NCBI GenBank assembly: GCA_002293295.1
Contig: DBCY01000037.1
Coordinates: 11,047-18,920, forward strand
Direction of reading: 5' to 3'
Origin: Ruminococcus sp. UBA946
Lineage (GTDB): Bacteria > Bacillota > Clostridia > Oscillospirales > Ruminococcaceae
DNA length: 7,874 nt
Below the pieces are notes generated by a model. That model searched no databases, was not told the origin of the DNA, and worked only from the letters and a program-made list of their open reading frames with translations. This document shows positions 1-6,084 of the stretch, in pieces. The stretch's first letter is position 1. Each line of letters opens with the position of its first letter. Made by a program: the position numbers and the translations under genes.

Positions 1-19
1 GCGGCGGTATGATTTTAAT

Positions 20-70
20 TAATGCGTACTGAACAATTACATATTTTGTGCAATTGTTCAGTACGCATTA
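20..70. repeat. Dispersed palindromic repeat, complete copy (19-bp perfect inverted repeat)
   Basis: The left arm at 20-38 (taatgcgtactgaacaatt) and the right arm at 52-70 are perfect reverse complements, separated by a 13-nt loop at 39-51. Inside the loop, 40-41 can also pair with 49-50. The first 17 bases of the left arm recur at 7858-7874, and identity stops exactly at the outer edge of the palindrome, so this is a repeat unit and not just a local hairpin. It lies about 45 nt after the TPR gene stop. It is AT-rich and neither side carries a clean T tract, so it does not look like a standard intrinsic terminator, although a 19-bp stem could block 3' exonucleases. A REP-like element or a very small non-autonomous mobile element are the alternatives. 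The hairpin is certain; its function is unknown. Confidence 0.85.
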
Positions 71-114
71 TTATAGCTCTTACGATTTCAAAACGTCAGA
101 ACCGGCTGGCAAGG

Positions 115-951
115 CTAATAATTCTTTAAAATACCCTTAATTTCAATAATATAACTGCTGATTTCACTGCTGCGTGTAAATTCATAAACCCTTTCAAAGC
201 AGTACAGGGCAAGACCGTATTTTTTATCCTTATAACATCTCATTCCCAGTGAATATGCTGTGTTAATTACGGATTTTGTAGGTCCTGACTGTATTTCATC
301 ACGGGCAAGCAATTTACTGACAGCTTCCCTTGACGGGCGTTTCGGGAACTTTCCCGTCTGCGACTGTATATGATACAGCTCCGCCTGCGCCTCAATAGAA
401 TTTTTAATACTGAGAGAAACATAATTCATGGCGGCGGAATTTTCATATTTCTCAATATCGAAATAATAAATAGCATAATAACGGAAGCATTTTGCCAGAT
501 ATTCAGCCGAATAAGAATAATAATGCGCCTGTTTAATCCATTCAAGCCCTGCGTCGTAATCACCCGTCACCCTGTAAAAATCTGCAAATTCCAGCATTGC
601 GCTCACGCTGACAGGATTGAATTCAGCAGAAAGGCTCAAAGCCTTTTCGGCATTTTCGAGCTTTTGCATTTCAGCCATGCATTTTCCGTATAAACGGTAA
701 GCTTCCGATATATTGAAAGTTAAGTCATATACCGCTTTTTCCGGCTTTAATTCGCTTACATATATAAAATGCTCCAGCGGATTATTGAATGAAAGATAGA
801 TATACTGACCGTCTTCATTGAATTTCCCGCCGCACTGCTTAATTACGTACGCAAGCAGTTCAGCTCCTTTTATATAGTTTTTCTTATCTATTTCAGCGGA
901 CGCTTCATTTACGGTTATATTTAACGCATTGATTTCTTCATTAGTCATCAT
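115..951 (-). CDS. TPR-repeat protein of unknown function
   Basis: This is a 278-aa cytoplasmic protein with no signal peptide or membrane segment. It is made of helical hairpins typical of tetratricopeptide repeats. Likely repeats lie around residues 80-112, 114-146, 148-181 and 228-261, each with the small/aromatic spacing of TPRs (for example A84-Y85, G89, A101, A104-L105 in the first). The N-terminal 70 residues may hold another, degenerate repeat. TPR arrays bind other proteins or peptides, so a scaffold or adaptor role is plausible, but no partner is visible and no enzyme domain is fused. The start at 951 is the first of two adjacent ATGs. AAAGGA lies 11 nt upstream of it, a slightly long spacing that argues against using the second ATG. 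The gene forms its own transcription unit behind a consensus promoter with a palindrome at its -35 box. Confidence is high that it is a gene and moderate for the TPR call. Confidence 0.85.
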   Translation of the reverse strand: MMTNEEINALNITVNEASAEIDKKNYIKGAELLAYVIKQCGGKFNEDGQYIYLSFNNPLEHFIYVSELKPEKAVYDLTFNISEAYRLYGKCMAEMQKLENAEKALSLSAEFNPVSVSAMLEFADFYRVTGDYDAGLEWIKQAHYYSYSAEYLAKCFRYYAIYYFDIEKYENSAAMNYVSLSIKNSIEAQAELYHIQSQTGKFPKRPSREAVSKLLARDEIQSGPTKSVINTAYSLGMRCYKDKKYGLALYCFERVYEFTRSSEISSYIIEIKGILKNY

Positions 952-958
952 AATACCG

Positions 959-975
959 ATAATCCTTTCGATTAT
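959..975 (-). promoter_or_regulatory. Small hairpin holding the ribosome binding site of the TPR gene
   Basis: On the minus strand ATAATC and GATTAT pair perfectly (6 bp) around the loop GAAAG. The Shine-Dalgarno core AAAGGA spans the loop and the 3' arm of this stem. Such a structure could weaken or modulate ribosome access. The stem is short and AT-rich, so any effect may be small. Confidence 0.35.
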
Positions 976-987
976 GTGATAAAACAG

Positions 988-1005
988 CCGTTTAATTTTA
1001 AACGG
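988..1005 (-). promoter_or_regulatory. Palindrome in the 5' leader of the TPR gene
   Basis: CCGTTTAA and TTAAACGG form an 18-nt near-continuous palindrome with two central bases (AA). It lies about 8 nt downstream of the expected transcription start (about 1013). It could be a 5' stabilising hairpin in the mRNA or a protein-binding site on DNA. The symmetry is seen directly; the role is not known. Confidence 0.4.
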
Positions 1006-1019
1006 TTTTGTACTTTAAT

Positions 1020-1048
1020 ATTATATCATGCTATTGAAATTATTTCAA
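1020..1048 (-). promoter_or_regulatory. Sigma-A type promoter of the TPR gene
   Basis: The minus strand has a -35 box TTGAAA (1043-1048), a 17-nt spacer and a -10 box TATAAT (1020-1025) preceded by TGA, giving an extended -10. This is close to the vegetative consensus. The expected start is near 1013, leaving a leader of about 60 nt before the ATG at 951. It begins just downstream of the terminator of the preceding operon. Confidence 0.85.
1034..1048 (-). promoter_or_regulatory. Operator-like palindrome covering the -35 box
   Basis: TTGAAAT and ATTTCAA are perfect reverse complements around a single central base. The outer TTGAAA is itself the -35 box, so a dimeric regulator bound here would compete with RNA polymerase. 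No candidate regulator gene is present in the window. The sequence is AT-rich, so chance symmetry is possible. Confidence 0.4.
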
Positions 1049-1059
1049 GTAAGTAAATA

Positions 1060-1100
1060 ATAAAATAAAAGAATGCCCGTATTTTCCTGTAAACGGACAT
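1060..1100 (-). terminator. Intrinsic terminator after the membrane/spermidine-synthase-like gene
   Basis: On the minus strand ATGTCCGT (1093-1100) pairs with ACGGGCAT (1073-1080) as an 8-bp stem with one G-U pair and a 12-nt loop. It is followed by the T-rich run TTCTTTTATTTTA (1060-1072). It lies about 50 nt after the stop at 1152 and just before the next promoter, as expected for the end of the solute-binding-protein operon. The opposite side is also T-rich, so it may work in both directions. Confidence 0.75.
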
Positions 1101-1151
1101 CTTTTCTTATACTTTTTACTTCATTATATCTGTTATTATTCTGATTTTTTA

Positions 1152-2606
1152 TCATATTTTTGTTTCCATAAGCATCTCAAAGTTGATATGTTCAGTCGGC
1201 GCAAAATCGTCTGTGAACGGCTCCTTGTTCAAAAAATCATATTCCTTGTATGAATCATTCAAAATCGGCAGATTGTTTGAATAGATACCTATTATATTGC
1301 CTCGTCTTTCAGGAGTTCTGACATTATGAGCGCTCTGATTGAAATTTGCGCTGTAAGGAGCGTCAAGCACCTGAAAAAGCTCCTTGTCTCCTTCAAAAAC
1401 TGCAATCATATTAACGATAACAAGCGCTTCCGGTGATGCAATCCGGGCAATTTGTTTACCGTATTCGGCGGTTGTGAACTGCCAGGGTATTCCCGCTTCC
1501 GAAAATACGTCTACAAAAATCAGGTCATACCGCTTATCGGTATTATTTACATAAATACGGGCGTCATCAAATATAAGGTTTAAATTAGGCTTCTCTTCAA
1601 AATGGAAGAATTCCTTAGAAACATCCTCAAGAGCCGGATCAATTTCAACGACATCAATAACAGAACCGGGATAATTCTTCGCCAGATAGGACGGAAAAAC
1701 AAAAGCCCCTCCTCCGAGAACGAGAATGTTTTGAGCTTCGTGCAAAGACGCCGCGGACGCAAATTCGTTTGTATACCAGTGTATAAGCTCGTCATTCCGT
1801 CTGTCATCCTTATAAACCGCCGACTGTACGCCTCTGGGGTGAGTAATAAGATTAACAACCCCGCCTTCCGTTTTAACTATATATGTGGCAAGGGGACTGT
1901 CTATTGTAACCGCATTAGGATTCGGGGTTGTAAAAATGTTTATAAACAAGGCTGCCGCTATGGTTAAGCTCATAATAATGCGGATTGTTAAATACTGCTT
2001 GGGCACAAGCAGCCAGCTTGAAGCTATAAGCATAAATATTATTATAAGAAGCGTTTTGCTTGAACCTATTAGTTCAAAAAACACGAAACCGGTCAGAAAC
2101 GTACCCGTAATGCTTCCGATTGCATTCATAGAGCTGAGCCTTGCGACTGTTTTTCCTGATGATTCAAGGGATTTTAAGTTAAGCTTAACGAGGTAGGGGC
2201 TTATCATCCCCAAAAGGAAGCTTGAAGGCACGAACAGGATAAGCGCGGCGAAAAGCCCCTGAAGCCGGGGGTCGCTGAAAACCGCGATAACTCGTCCCAA
2301 TACATCGTCCTTTAAAATAAAAACGCTTGTCACCAGAGCCGCCGTCAAAATGCAGATGACTGCGACATCAGCCTTTTCGCTTCTTTTATCGGCTAGCCTT
2401 CCTCCCGCGGCATAGCCTATTGTCAGCGCAAGCATAATCATTCCTATAACGTTTGTCCATATGTATGTCGAGCTTCCCATCGCGGGAGTTAATATCCTTG
2501 CCCCGACAAGCTCGAACGACATCATTGCAAAGCCGGACACAAACGCTATTATGCAGTTTATTACCTGCCCTGTTGATTTAACCTGCTTCTTTTCATTATC
2601 CGGCAT
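1152..2606 (-). CDS. Membrane protein fused to a spermidine-synthase-like domain
   Basis: This 484-aa protein has about seven hydrophobic helices in its N-terminal half (roughly 15-37, 48-69, 80-98, 117-139, 161-180, 184-201, 207-225). A soluble Rossmann-type methyltransferase/spermidine-synthase fold follows from about 235. Visible motifs are the nucleotide-binding glycine loop LGGGAF (297-302), the acidic ribose contact VEIDP (320-324), DDAR (347-350), DVF (366-368) and, near the end, TDDFAPTE (465-472), which is typical of fused membrane spermidine-synthase-like proteins. The DSSDP-type catalytic loop of true spermidine synthases reads DVFSEAG here, so aminopropyl transfer is doubtful. I infer binding of SAM or decarboxylated SAM with unknown chemistry at the membrane. 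A longer frame opens with TTG at 2627 but has no ribosome site. The ATG at 2606 has AGTGGA 6 nt upstream and is preferred. It is the last gene of the operon, 40 nt after the small lipoprotein. Confidence 0.88.
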   Translation of the reverse strand: MPDNEKKQVKSTGQVINCIIAFVSGFAMMSFELVGARILTPAMGSSTYIWTNVIGMIMLALTIGYAAGGRLADKRSEKADVAVICILTAALVTSVFILKDDVLGRVIAVFSDPRLQGLFAALILFVPSSFLLGMISPYLVKLNLKSLESSGKTVARLSSMNAIGSITGTFLTGFVFFELIGSSKTLLIIIFMLIASSWLLVPKQYLTIRIIMSLTIAAALFINIFTTPNPNAVTIDSPLATYIVKTEGGVVNLITHPRGVQSAVYKDDRRNDELIHWYTNEFASAASLHEAQNILVLGGGAFVFPSYLAKNYPGSVIDVVEIDPALEDVSKEFFHFEEKPNLNLIFDDARIYVNNTDKRYDLIFVDVFSEAGIPWQFTTAEYGKQIARIASPEALVIVNMIAVFEGDKELFQVLDAPYSANFNQSAHNVRTPERRGNIIGIYSNNLPILNDSYKEYDFLNKEPFTDDFAPTEHINFEMLMETKI

Positions 2607-2646
2607 AATAATTCCACTCACTTTCAATTAATTATTAAATTTCATA

Positions 2647-3282
2647 CTAATCACTTTCATCTGAATATTCTATTTGCGCATTGTTTATACCCTTAATATC
2701 TTCCTTTTTAACTTCGAGAAGTCCGATATACCGTTCTATAGCGTCATTAAAACCTTTGTAAGAGTGACTAATATATAATTGAAGCGTATTTCCGTTTCTG
2801 ACAACTTTTTTAACGCTTATAATATTAGGAACAGAGGGGAGAAGTTTTGAAAAGAATACCAGAGAGTTGTCTTTAAAAAATTCATCGTTGTAATTACCGT
2901 AGAAATCTGATTCCAAATCATCATAATGCGATATTCTTTCAGAATTATTCTGAAAGCCAAAATCCAGGTCCAAATCTTTTAATACTTCCTGATTTTCAAT
3001 TAAAACGCAGTAATCCGAAATATCATCCTTCATATATCCGAGGAGAAAGTTGTAATTGCCTTCGGACGTATCCTCGGTATAGATTACCCCTTTATTAAAG
3101 CTCACGGGAATATCACCGTCGATACCTATAATCGCAGAAGTTTGCGTTGTTTCTTCATACCCGGTATTTTCTGCGTTTTTTGCGCCAGAAGCATCCGAAA
3201 ACGATGCTGTTTCCCTTTTACCGCAGGCAGACAATAATGAAAAAAGAAAAATTACTGATATTAGCAGACAGACTTTTCTCAC
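2647..3282 (-). CDS. Small lipoprotein of unknown function
   Basis: This is a 211-aa secreted lipoprotein. A basic start (R2, K3) and a hydrophobic core lead to a textbook lipobox L17-S18-A19-C20, with C20 the predicted lipidated residue. A low-complexity Ser/Thr/Glu linker follows to about residue 50. The C-terminal part (about 130-205) has the pattern YNDEFFKDNSLVFF, a hydrophobic strand, a Gly turn and an EVKKEDIKG end. I recognise this loosely from other Firmicute lipoproteins, some annotated as PrcB-like or protease-inhibitor-like; this is resemblance only. The start is GTG, with AAAGGGTGG at 3289-3297 six nt upstream. It sits 19 nt after the solute-binding-protein gene, so the two are surely co-transcribed. 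It is visibly more AT-rich than its neighbours. No enzymatic motif is seen. Confidence 0.85.
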   Translation of the reverse strand: MRKVCLLISVIFLFSLLSACGKRETASFSDASGAKNAENTGYEETTQTSAIIGIDGDIPVSFNKGVIYTEDTSEGNYNFLLGYMKDDISDYCVLIENQEVLKDLDLDFGFQNNSERISHYDDLESDFYGNYNDEFFKDNSLVFFSKLLPSVPNIISVKKVVRNGNTLQLYISHSYKGFNDAIERYIGLLEVKKEDIKGINNAQIEYSDESD

Positions 3283-3301
3283 GATAAACCACCCTTTCCC
3301 G

Positions 3302-4648
3302 TTAAAACACTTCTTCTGTATAAAGTTTTATTCTGTTTTCAACAATACCGGCAACCGCATCGGCTGTCTTTTGACCGGAAGCATACGCGCCCGTTTCCTC
3401 GCTGATTATATTAAGAATTTCCGTATCATAAGGATATATTAAATAAGCGGATTTTATAAGCTCCATGAATTTTTTATTATCCTCGTCAGTGTTAGGTCCC
3501 AGGTCGTAACGGCTTCCGTTCAAAAAAACATAGTTTGTGCCGTTATCCCTTTTAGCTTCTGCCGCAAGCCTGTCAAGCTCCGAAAGCTTTACCGGCAGAT
3601 ATGCGGGGAATCCGGAAGATACACTAACCGTCATATTAAATAAAAATTTAATAAACTCCCACCCGCCTTCGTTTTCGGGTGATTCAACCAGCGAAAACCT
3701 GACAGGCAGAAGATATGTTCCGTTTTCTTTGTTTTTAGCGGGATAGCCTTTAAAGGTATACTCCTCGCCGCCGAATACCGCATAATCATAATACCTTACC
3801 GACAAAACCCCCGCTCCTGCAAACTGAGTGCCGAAAAACCTCTTCATAAGAGGGTCGCCGTTTTCAGTACCCGATAAAAAATTATCATAATCATCCATTA
3901 TCCCGCTTTGCATTTCGGAAGTGGGGAAGCGGTCGGATATTTTCAGGATTTTCATGAACTCCCCGCGGTCAAAGTTTACCTCCATCGTAACAGGGTCTAT
4001 AAACAAATTGCATACCATCCTGCCTATAAACTCCTCTTTCGGCTGGTGGTCAAAAATAAACTTTGCGTCAGGTTTTGAATCCAGGAAAGACGCAAACTCA
4101 TCCAGCGTCCATCCGGGTTCCGGTCCGGCATCGGAGGTCTTCGCCGCTATGGTTTCAATCCAGAAGCACGGGAAAAGCTCGTAAAGCTCCCCGTCCCTTT
4201 CCAGTGAGGTAAAGGCTGAAGGCAAATAATCTTCCCTGTTAAAACCGGGGTCGCTGTCAATAAGCTCGTTCAGTTCCGCCATAATACCCTTGTCAATATA
4301 ACTGCTGATATCCATTGTATCGGTCTGAGACGAATAAATTATATCCGGGGTATCTCCCGACATTACCTGTGTGTTGAATTTATCAAACGCCGCCTTCCAG
4401 TCTGACGGTTCGTTCGTTTGCGTCAGTGCTGTTATGGTTACTCTGTAATCCTTTCTGCTCCTGTTGAATTTCATTACGGCGTTGTCAAGCCAGGGGTCAG
4501 GAAAAACAGTTACCAGTTCAAGTTCTTTGATTTGTGCGTTTCCCGGTGAAGAAACCGTTCCTGAATCGCCGGGGAACTCTTTTTTTTCACATCCGGATGA
4601 TAAGGACAGTAATAAAATCAATACACAAAATAATAATTTCTTTTTCAT
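3302..4648 (-). CDS. Extracellular solute-binding lipoprotein (ABC importer, family 1 type)
   Basis: This 448-aa lipoprotein is the extracellular receptor of an ABC uptake system, most likely for a sugar or oligosaccharide judging from the family. The signal peptide is MKKK plus a hydrophobic core ending LSSGC, with C20 lipidated (Ser instead of Leu at -3). Family landmarks are MSGDTPDIIY at 96-105, GWTLDEF at 179-185, NEGGWEFIKFL at 326-336 and a C-terminal helix VAGIVENRIKLY at 432-443. A longer frame starts at 4663, but that ATG has no ribosome site. The ATG at 4648 has GGGGA at 4657-4661 eight nt upstream and gives a standard signal peptide. No permease or ATPase gene is nearby, so it is an orphan receptor here. 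Proximity to a spermidine-synthase-like protein does not make it a PotD-type polyamine receptor. It is the first gene of its operon and is preceded by a remnant of a paralogue. Confidence 0.92.
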   Translation of the reverse strand: MKKKLLFCVLILLLSLSSGCEKKEFPGDSGTVSSPGNAQIKELELVTVFPDPWLDNAVMKFNRSRKDYRVTITALTQTNEPSDWKAAFDKFNTQVMSGDTPDIIYSSQTDTMDISSYIDKGIMAELNELIDSDPGFNREDYLPSAFTSLERDGELYELFPCFWIETIAAKTSDAGPEPGWTLDEFASFLDSKPDAKFIFDHQPKEEFIGRMVCNLFIDPVTMEVNFDRGEFMKILKISDRFPTSEMQSGIMDDYDNFLSGTENGDPLMKRFFGTQFAGAGVLSVRYYDYAVFGGEEYTFKGYPAKNKENGTYLLPVRFSLVESPENEGGWEFIKFLFNMTVSVSSGFPAYLPVKLSELDRLAAEAKRDNGTNYVFLNGSRYDLGPNTDEDNKKFMELIKSAYLIYPYDTEILNIISEETGAYASGQKTADAVAGIVENRIKLYTEEVF

Positions 4649-4676
4649 TATACTAATCCCCATTCATCATTTAATA

Positions 4677-4742
4677 CTAACTCGCTTCGTTTATATAAAG
4701 CTTAATTCTGTTTTCAACAATACCGGCGGTTTCGTCGGTAAT
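4677..4742 (-). pseudogene. C-terminal remnant of a second solute-binding protein
   Basis: The minus strand encodes ITDETAGIVENRIKLYINEAS followed by TAG, 28 nt before the intact solute-binding-protein start. It aligns without gaps to the C-terminus of that protein (TADAVAGIVENRIKLYTEEVF), with the ten-residue core AGIVENRIKL identical. Nucleotide identity is also strong over ttctgttttcaacaataccgg. No start codon exists, and in-frame TGA lies six codons upstream. It is therefore the tail of a deleted tandem paralogue whose stop differs in sequence. The remnant begins 4 nt after the -10 box of the operon promoter, so it is now transcribed as leader sequence. Confidence 0.85.
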
Positions 4743-4745
4743 TTT

Positions 4746-4774
4746 ATTATATCATAATTGAGCAATTATTACAA
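4746..4774 (-). promoter_or_regulatory. Strong sigma-A type promoter of the solute-binding-protein operon
   Basis: TTGTAA (4769-4774), a 17-nt spacer and TATAAT (4746-4751) preceded by TGA (extended -10) make a near-consensus vegetative promoter. The start of transcription is expected around 4738-4740, inside the pseudogene remnant. The leader to the ATG at 4648 is about 90 nt. Confidence 0.85.
4754..4769 (-). promoter_or_regulatory. Operator-like palindrome filling the promoter spacer
   Basis: ATAATTG and CAATTAT are perfect inverted repeats around CT. The 16-bp site occupies almost the whole interval between the -35 and -10 boxes, the classic place for a repressor dimer. It would suit substrate-controlled expression of an uptake receptor, but no regulator gene is present and the site is AT-rich. 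Confidence 0.5.
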
Positions 4775-4801
4775 GTTAATGAAACGTCGGATAAACGCGC
4801 C

Positions 4802-5491
4802 TTAATTACCGGAGTTTTCCAGCATATCGGGACGCCGCTGCGAAGTAATCCTTAAAGCTTCGTTATGGCGGTATTTTTTTATATCGGCATGATTCCCCGA
4901 AAGCAGGACATCGGGAACCTTCATACCCTCCCATTCCTCGGGACGGGTGTAATGGGGATATTCGAGCAGCCCGTTATAATGGCTTTCCTCCTCAAAGCAC
5001 TCCGGTGAGGGAAGAACCCCCCCGCACATCCTTGCGACCGCGTCGGTGAGGACTAAAGCCGGAAGCTCCCCGCCGGTCAGAACATAATCGCCGACTGAAA
5101 TTTCCTCATCGACGATTTTATCAATAAGCCGCTGGTCAACCCCCTCATAATGGCCGCATATAATGAAAAGAGCAGGCATTTCCGAAAGCCCTGCGGCTTT
5201 TTTCTGCGTTAAAACAGTACCCTTCGGGGACATATAAACAACATGCGGCTTTTCGGCAAAATCTTTTGTCACGCTTTTATAGCAGTCATAAATAGGACGG
5301 GCTTTCATGACCATTCCCATCCCCCCTCCGTAAGGGGAATCGTCAACGCGGTTATGCCTGTCAAAAGCATAATCCCGGATTTGGTGGCAGTAAACCTCGA
5401 TTTTCCCCGATTTCCTTGCCCTGCCGATAATGCTTTCCGAAAGATACGCCCCGCACATTTCGGGGAACAGTGTGGCAATATCAATTCTCAT
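4802..5491 (-). CDS. trmD: tRNA (guanine-37 N1)-methyltransferase TrmD
   Basis: TrmD methylates N1 of G37 next to the anticodon using SAM, preventing +1 frameshifting. It is a SPOUT-fold, trefoil-knot enzyme acting as a cytoplasmic dimer. The 229-aa protein carries the family signature: DDSPYGGGMGM (50-60), SPKG (88-91), CGHYEGVDQR (112-121), DEEISVGDYVLTGGE (128-142), LLEYPHYTRP (175-184) and VPDVLLSGNH (192-201). The residue aligned with the general base Asp169 of characterised TrmDs is Glu here (E169, in EEESHYNGLLE). The frame is open further upstream to 5518, but the ATG at 5491 has GGAGGGG (5499-5505) seven nt before it and gives the standard MRIDIATLFP start. The first 11 nt overlap the end of rimM, so translation is probably coupled. 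No rplS follows, and no clear terminator is seen between the stop and the next promoter. Confidence 0.97.
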   Translation of the reverse strand: MRIDIATLFPEMCGAYLSESIIGRARKSGKIEVYCHQIRDYAFDRHNRVDDSPYGGGMGMVMKARPIYDCYKSVTKDFAEKPHVVYMSPKGTVLTQKKAAGLSEMPALFIICGHYEGVDQRLIDKIVDEEISVGDYVLTGGELPALVLTDAVARMCGGVLPSPECFEEESHYNGLLEYPHYTRPEEWEGMKVPDVLLSGNHADIKKYRHNEALRITSQRRPDMLENSGN

Positions 5492-5990
5492 CAAAAAGCC
5501 CCTCCAGAATATGGACATACATATTACCCTCGGTAAAATCTATGTCCTTTATAACATCGGGTATAGCGGGGATGAGACGTATTTTCCCGTTTTTATCTTC
5601 AATATGGTAGACATCATTTGCTCCCGTAGGGGAAACCTCGGTAATTTTACCGTAATAATTCCCGTTGTCAATATCCCTGACATCAAGCCCGATTAAATCC
5701 TGAATAAAGTATCTACCCTCTTCAAGCTTTACATCATCCCTGTTTATATAAAGAATTTCATTACGCAGCGCCTGTGCCTGCTCCACGGTATTAATGCCTT
5801 TGATTTTCATCAGGATAATATTCTTATGGAGCTTTGAAGAGGTTATTTCAATTTCTTCTGAGCCGCCGTTAAGATACAGCGTATTAAATTCACAAATCAA
5901 GTTATTGTCGTCGCACCAGCCTTCGACGCGGACTTCTCCCTTCAGGCCCTGCACGGAAACGATTTTCCCGATTTCAATATATTTTTTCAT
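5481..5990 (-). CDS. rimM: Ribosome maturation factor RimM
   Basis: RimM binds ribosomal protein S19 and helps assemble the head of the 30S subunit (16S rRNA processing). The 169-aa product has the two expected parts. The N-terminal barrel begins IGKIVSVQGLKGEVRVEGW (6-24). The C-terminal PRC-barrel domain has YFIQDLIGLDV, the hallmark TGANDVY, LIPAIPDVIKDID and an ending HILEGLFDEN. A frame starting at 6002 is possible, but that ATG has no usable ribosome site. The ATG at 5990 has AAAGGATGG (5999-6007) eight nt upstream and gives the standard MKKYIEIGKIV start. It overlaps trmD by 11 nt. The usual upstream gene rpsP is absent; maf precedes it across a gap containing two perfect hairpins. Confidence 0.96.
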   Translation of the reverse strand: MKKYIEIGKIVSVQGLKGEVRVEGWCDDNNLICEFNTLYLNGGSEEIEITSSKLHKNIILMKIKGINTVEQAQALRNEILYINRDDVKLEEGRYFIQDLIGLDVRDIDNGNYYGKITEVSPTGANDVYHIEDKNGKIRLIPAIPDVIKDIDFTEGNMYVHILEGLFDEN

Positions 5991-6013
5991 TAATATGACC
6001 ATCCTTTACGGAC

Positions 6014-6036
6014 GTTTTGTCCTGAAAGGACAAAAC
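6014..6036 (-). promoter_or_regulatory. Perfect hairpin in the rimM leader
   Basis: GTTTTGTCCT (6014-6023) and AGGACAAAAC (6027-6036) form a 10-bp perfect stem with a 3-nt loop. It is 7 nt upstream of the rimM ribosome site. There is no T tract, so it is not an intrinsic terminator. A processing site, an mRNA stabiliser or a protein-binding hairpin that controls rimM-trmD are possible roles. Confidence 0.55.
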
Positions 6037-6040
6037 TCCT

Positions 6041-6066
6041 AAGTTTAAAAAATTATTTTTAAACTT
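6041..6066 (-). promoter_or_regulatory. AT-rich perfect palindrome between maf and rimM
   Basis: AAGTTTAAAAA (6041-6051) and TTTTTAAACTT (6056-6066) pair over 11 bp around the loop ATTA. It lies 18 nt after the maf stop and directly beside the hairpin at 6014-6036. The stem is almost all A-T, so it is weak as RNA. It could be a weak attenuator, giving uneven expression of maf versus rimM-trmD. Confidence 0.45.
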
Positions 6067-6084
6067 TATACATCCTTAAAAATA

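Noticed and set aside
20..70. Hairpin as a standard Rho-independent terminator of the TPR gene
   Set aside because: The stem is AT-rich and followed on the minus strand by TTAATTAAAATC, not a T tract; recurrence at the other window end fits a repeat element better. It may still help to end or protect the transcript.
1602..1967. Plus-strand open frame of 121 codons inside the membrane/spermidine-synthase-like gene
   Set aside because: It is antisense to a well-supported coding sequence, has no ribosome site and its translation shows no recognisable domain. The other plus-strand frames fail in the same way.
3302..4648. Polyamine (PotD-type) binding protein, suggested by the nearby spermidine-synthase-like gene
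   Set aside because: The sequence landmarks are those of family 1 (sugar-type) receptors, and no potABC genes are present.
4657..4663. ATG at 4663 as start of the solute-binding protein
   Set aside because: No ribosome site precedes it, and its own GGGGA is the likely ribosome site for the ATG at 4648, which gives a standard MKKK signal peptide.
4775..4801. Terminator between trmD and the receptor operon promoter
   Set aside because: Only a 3-bp complementarity (CGT/ACG) is seen after the trmD stop and there is no T tract, so read-through into the receptor operon is possible.
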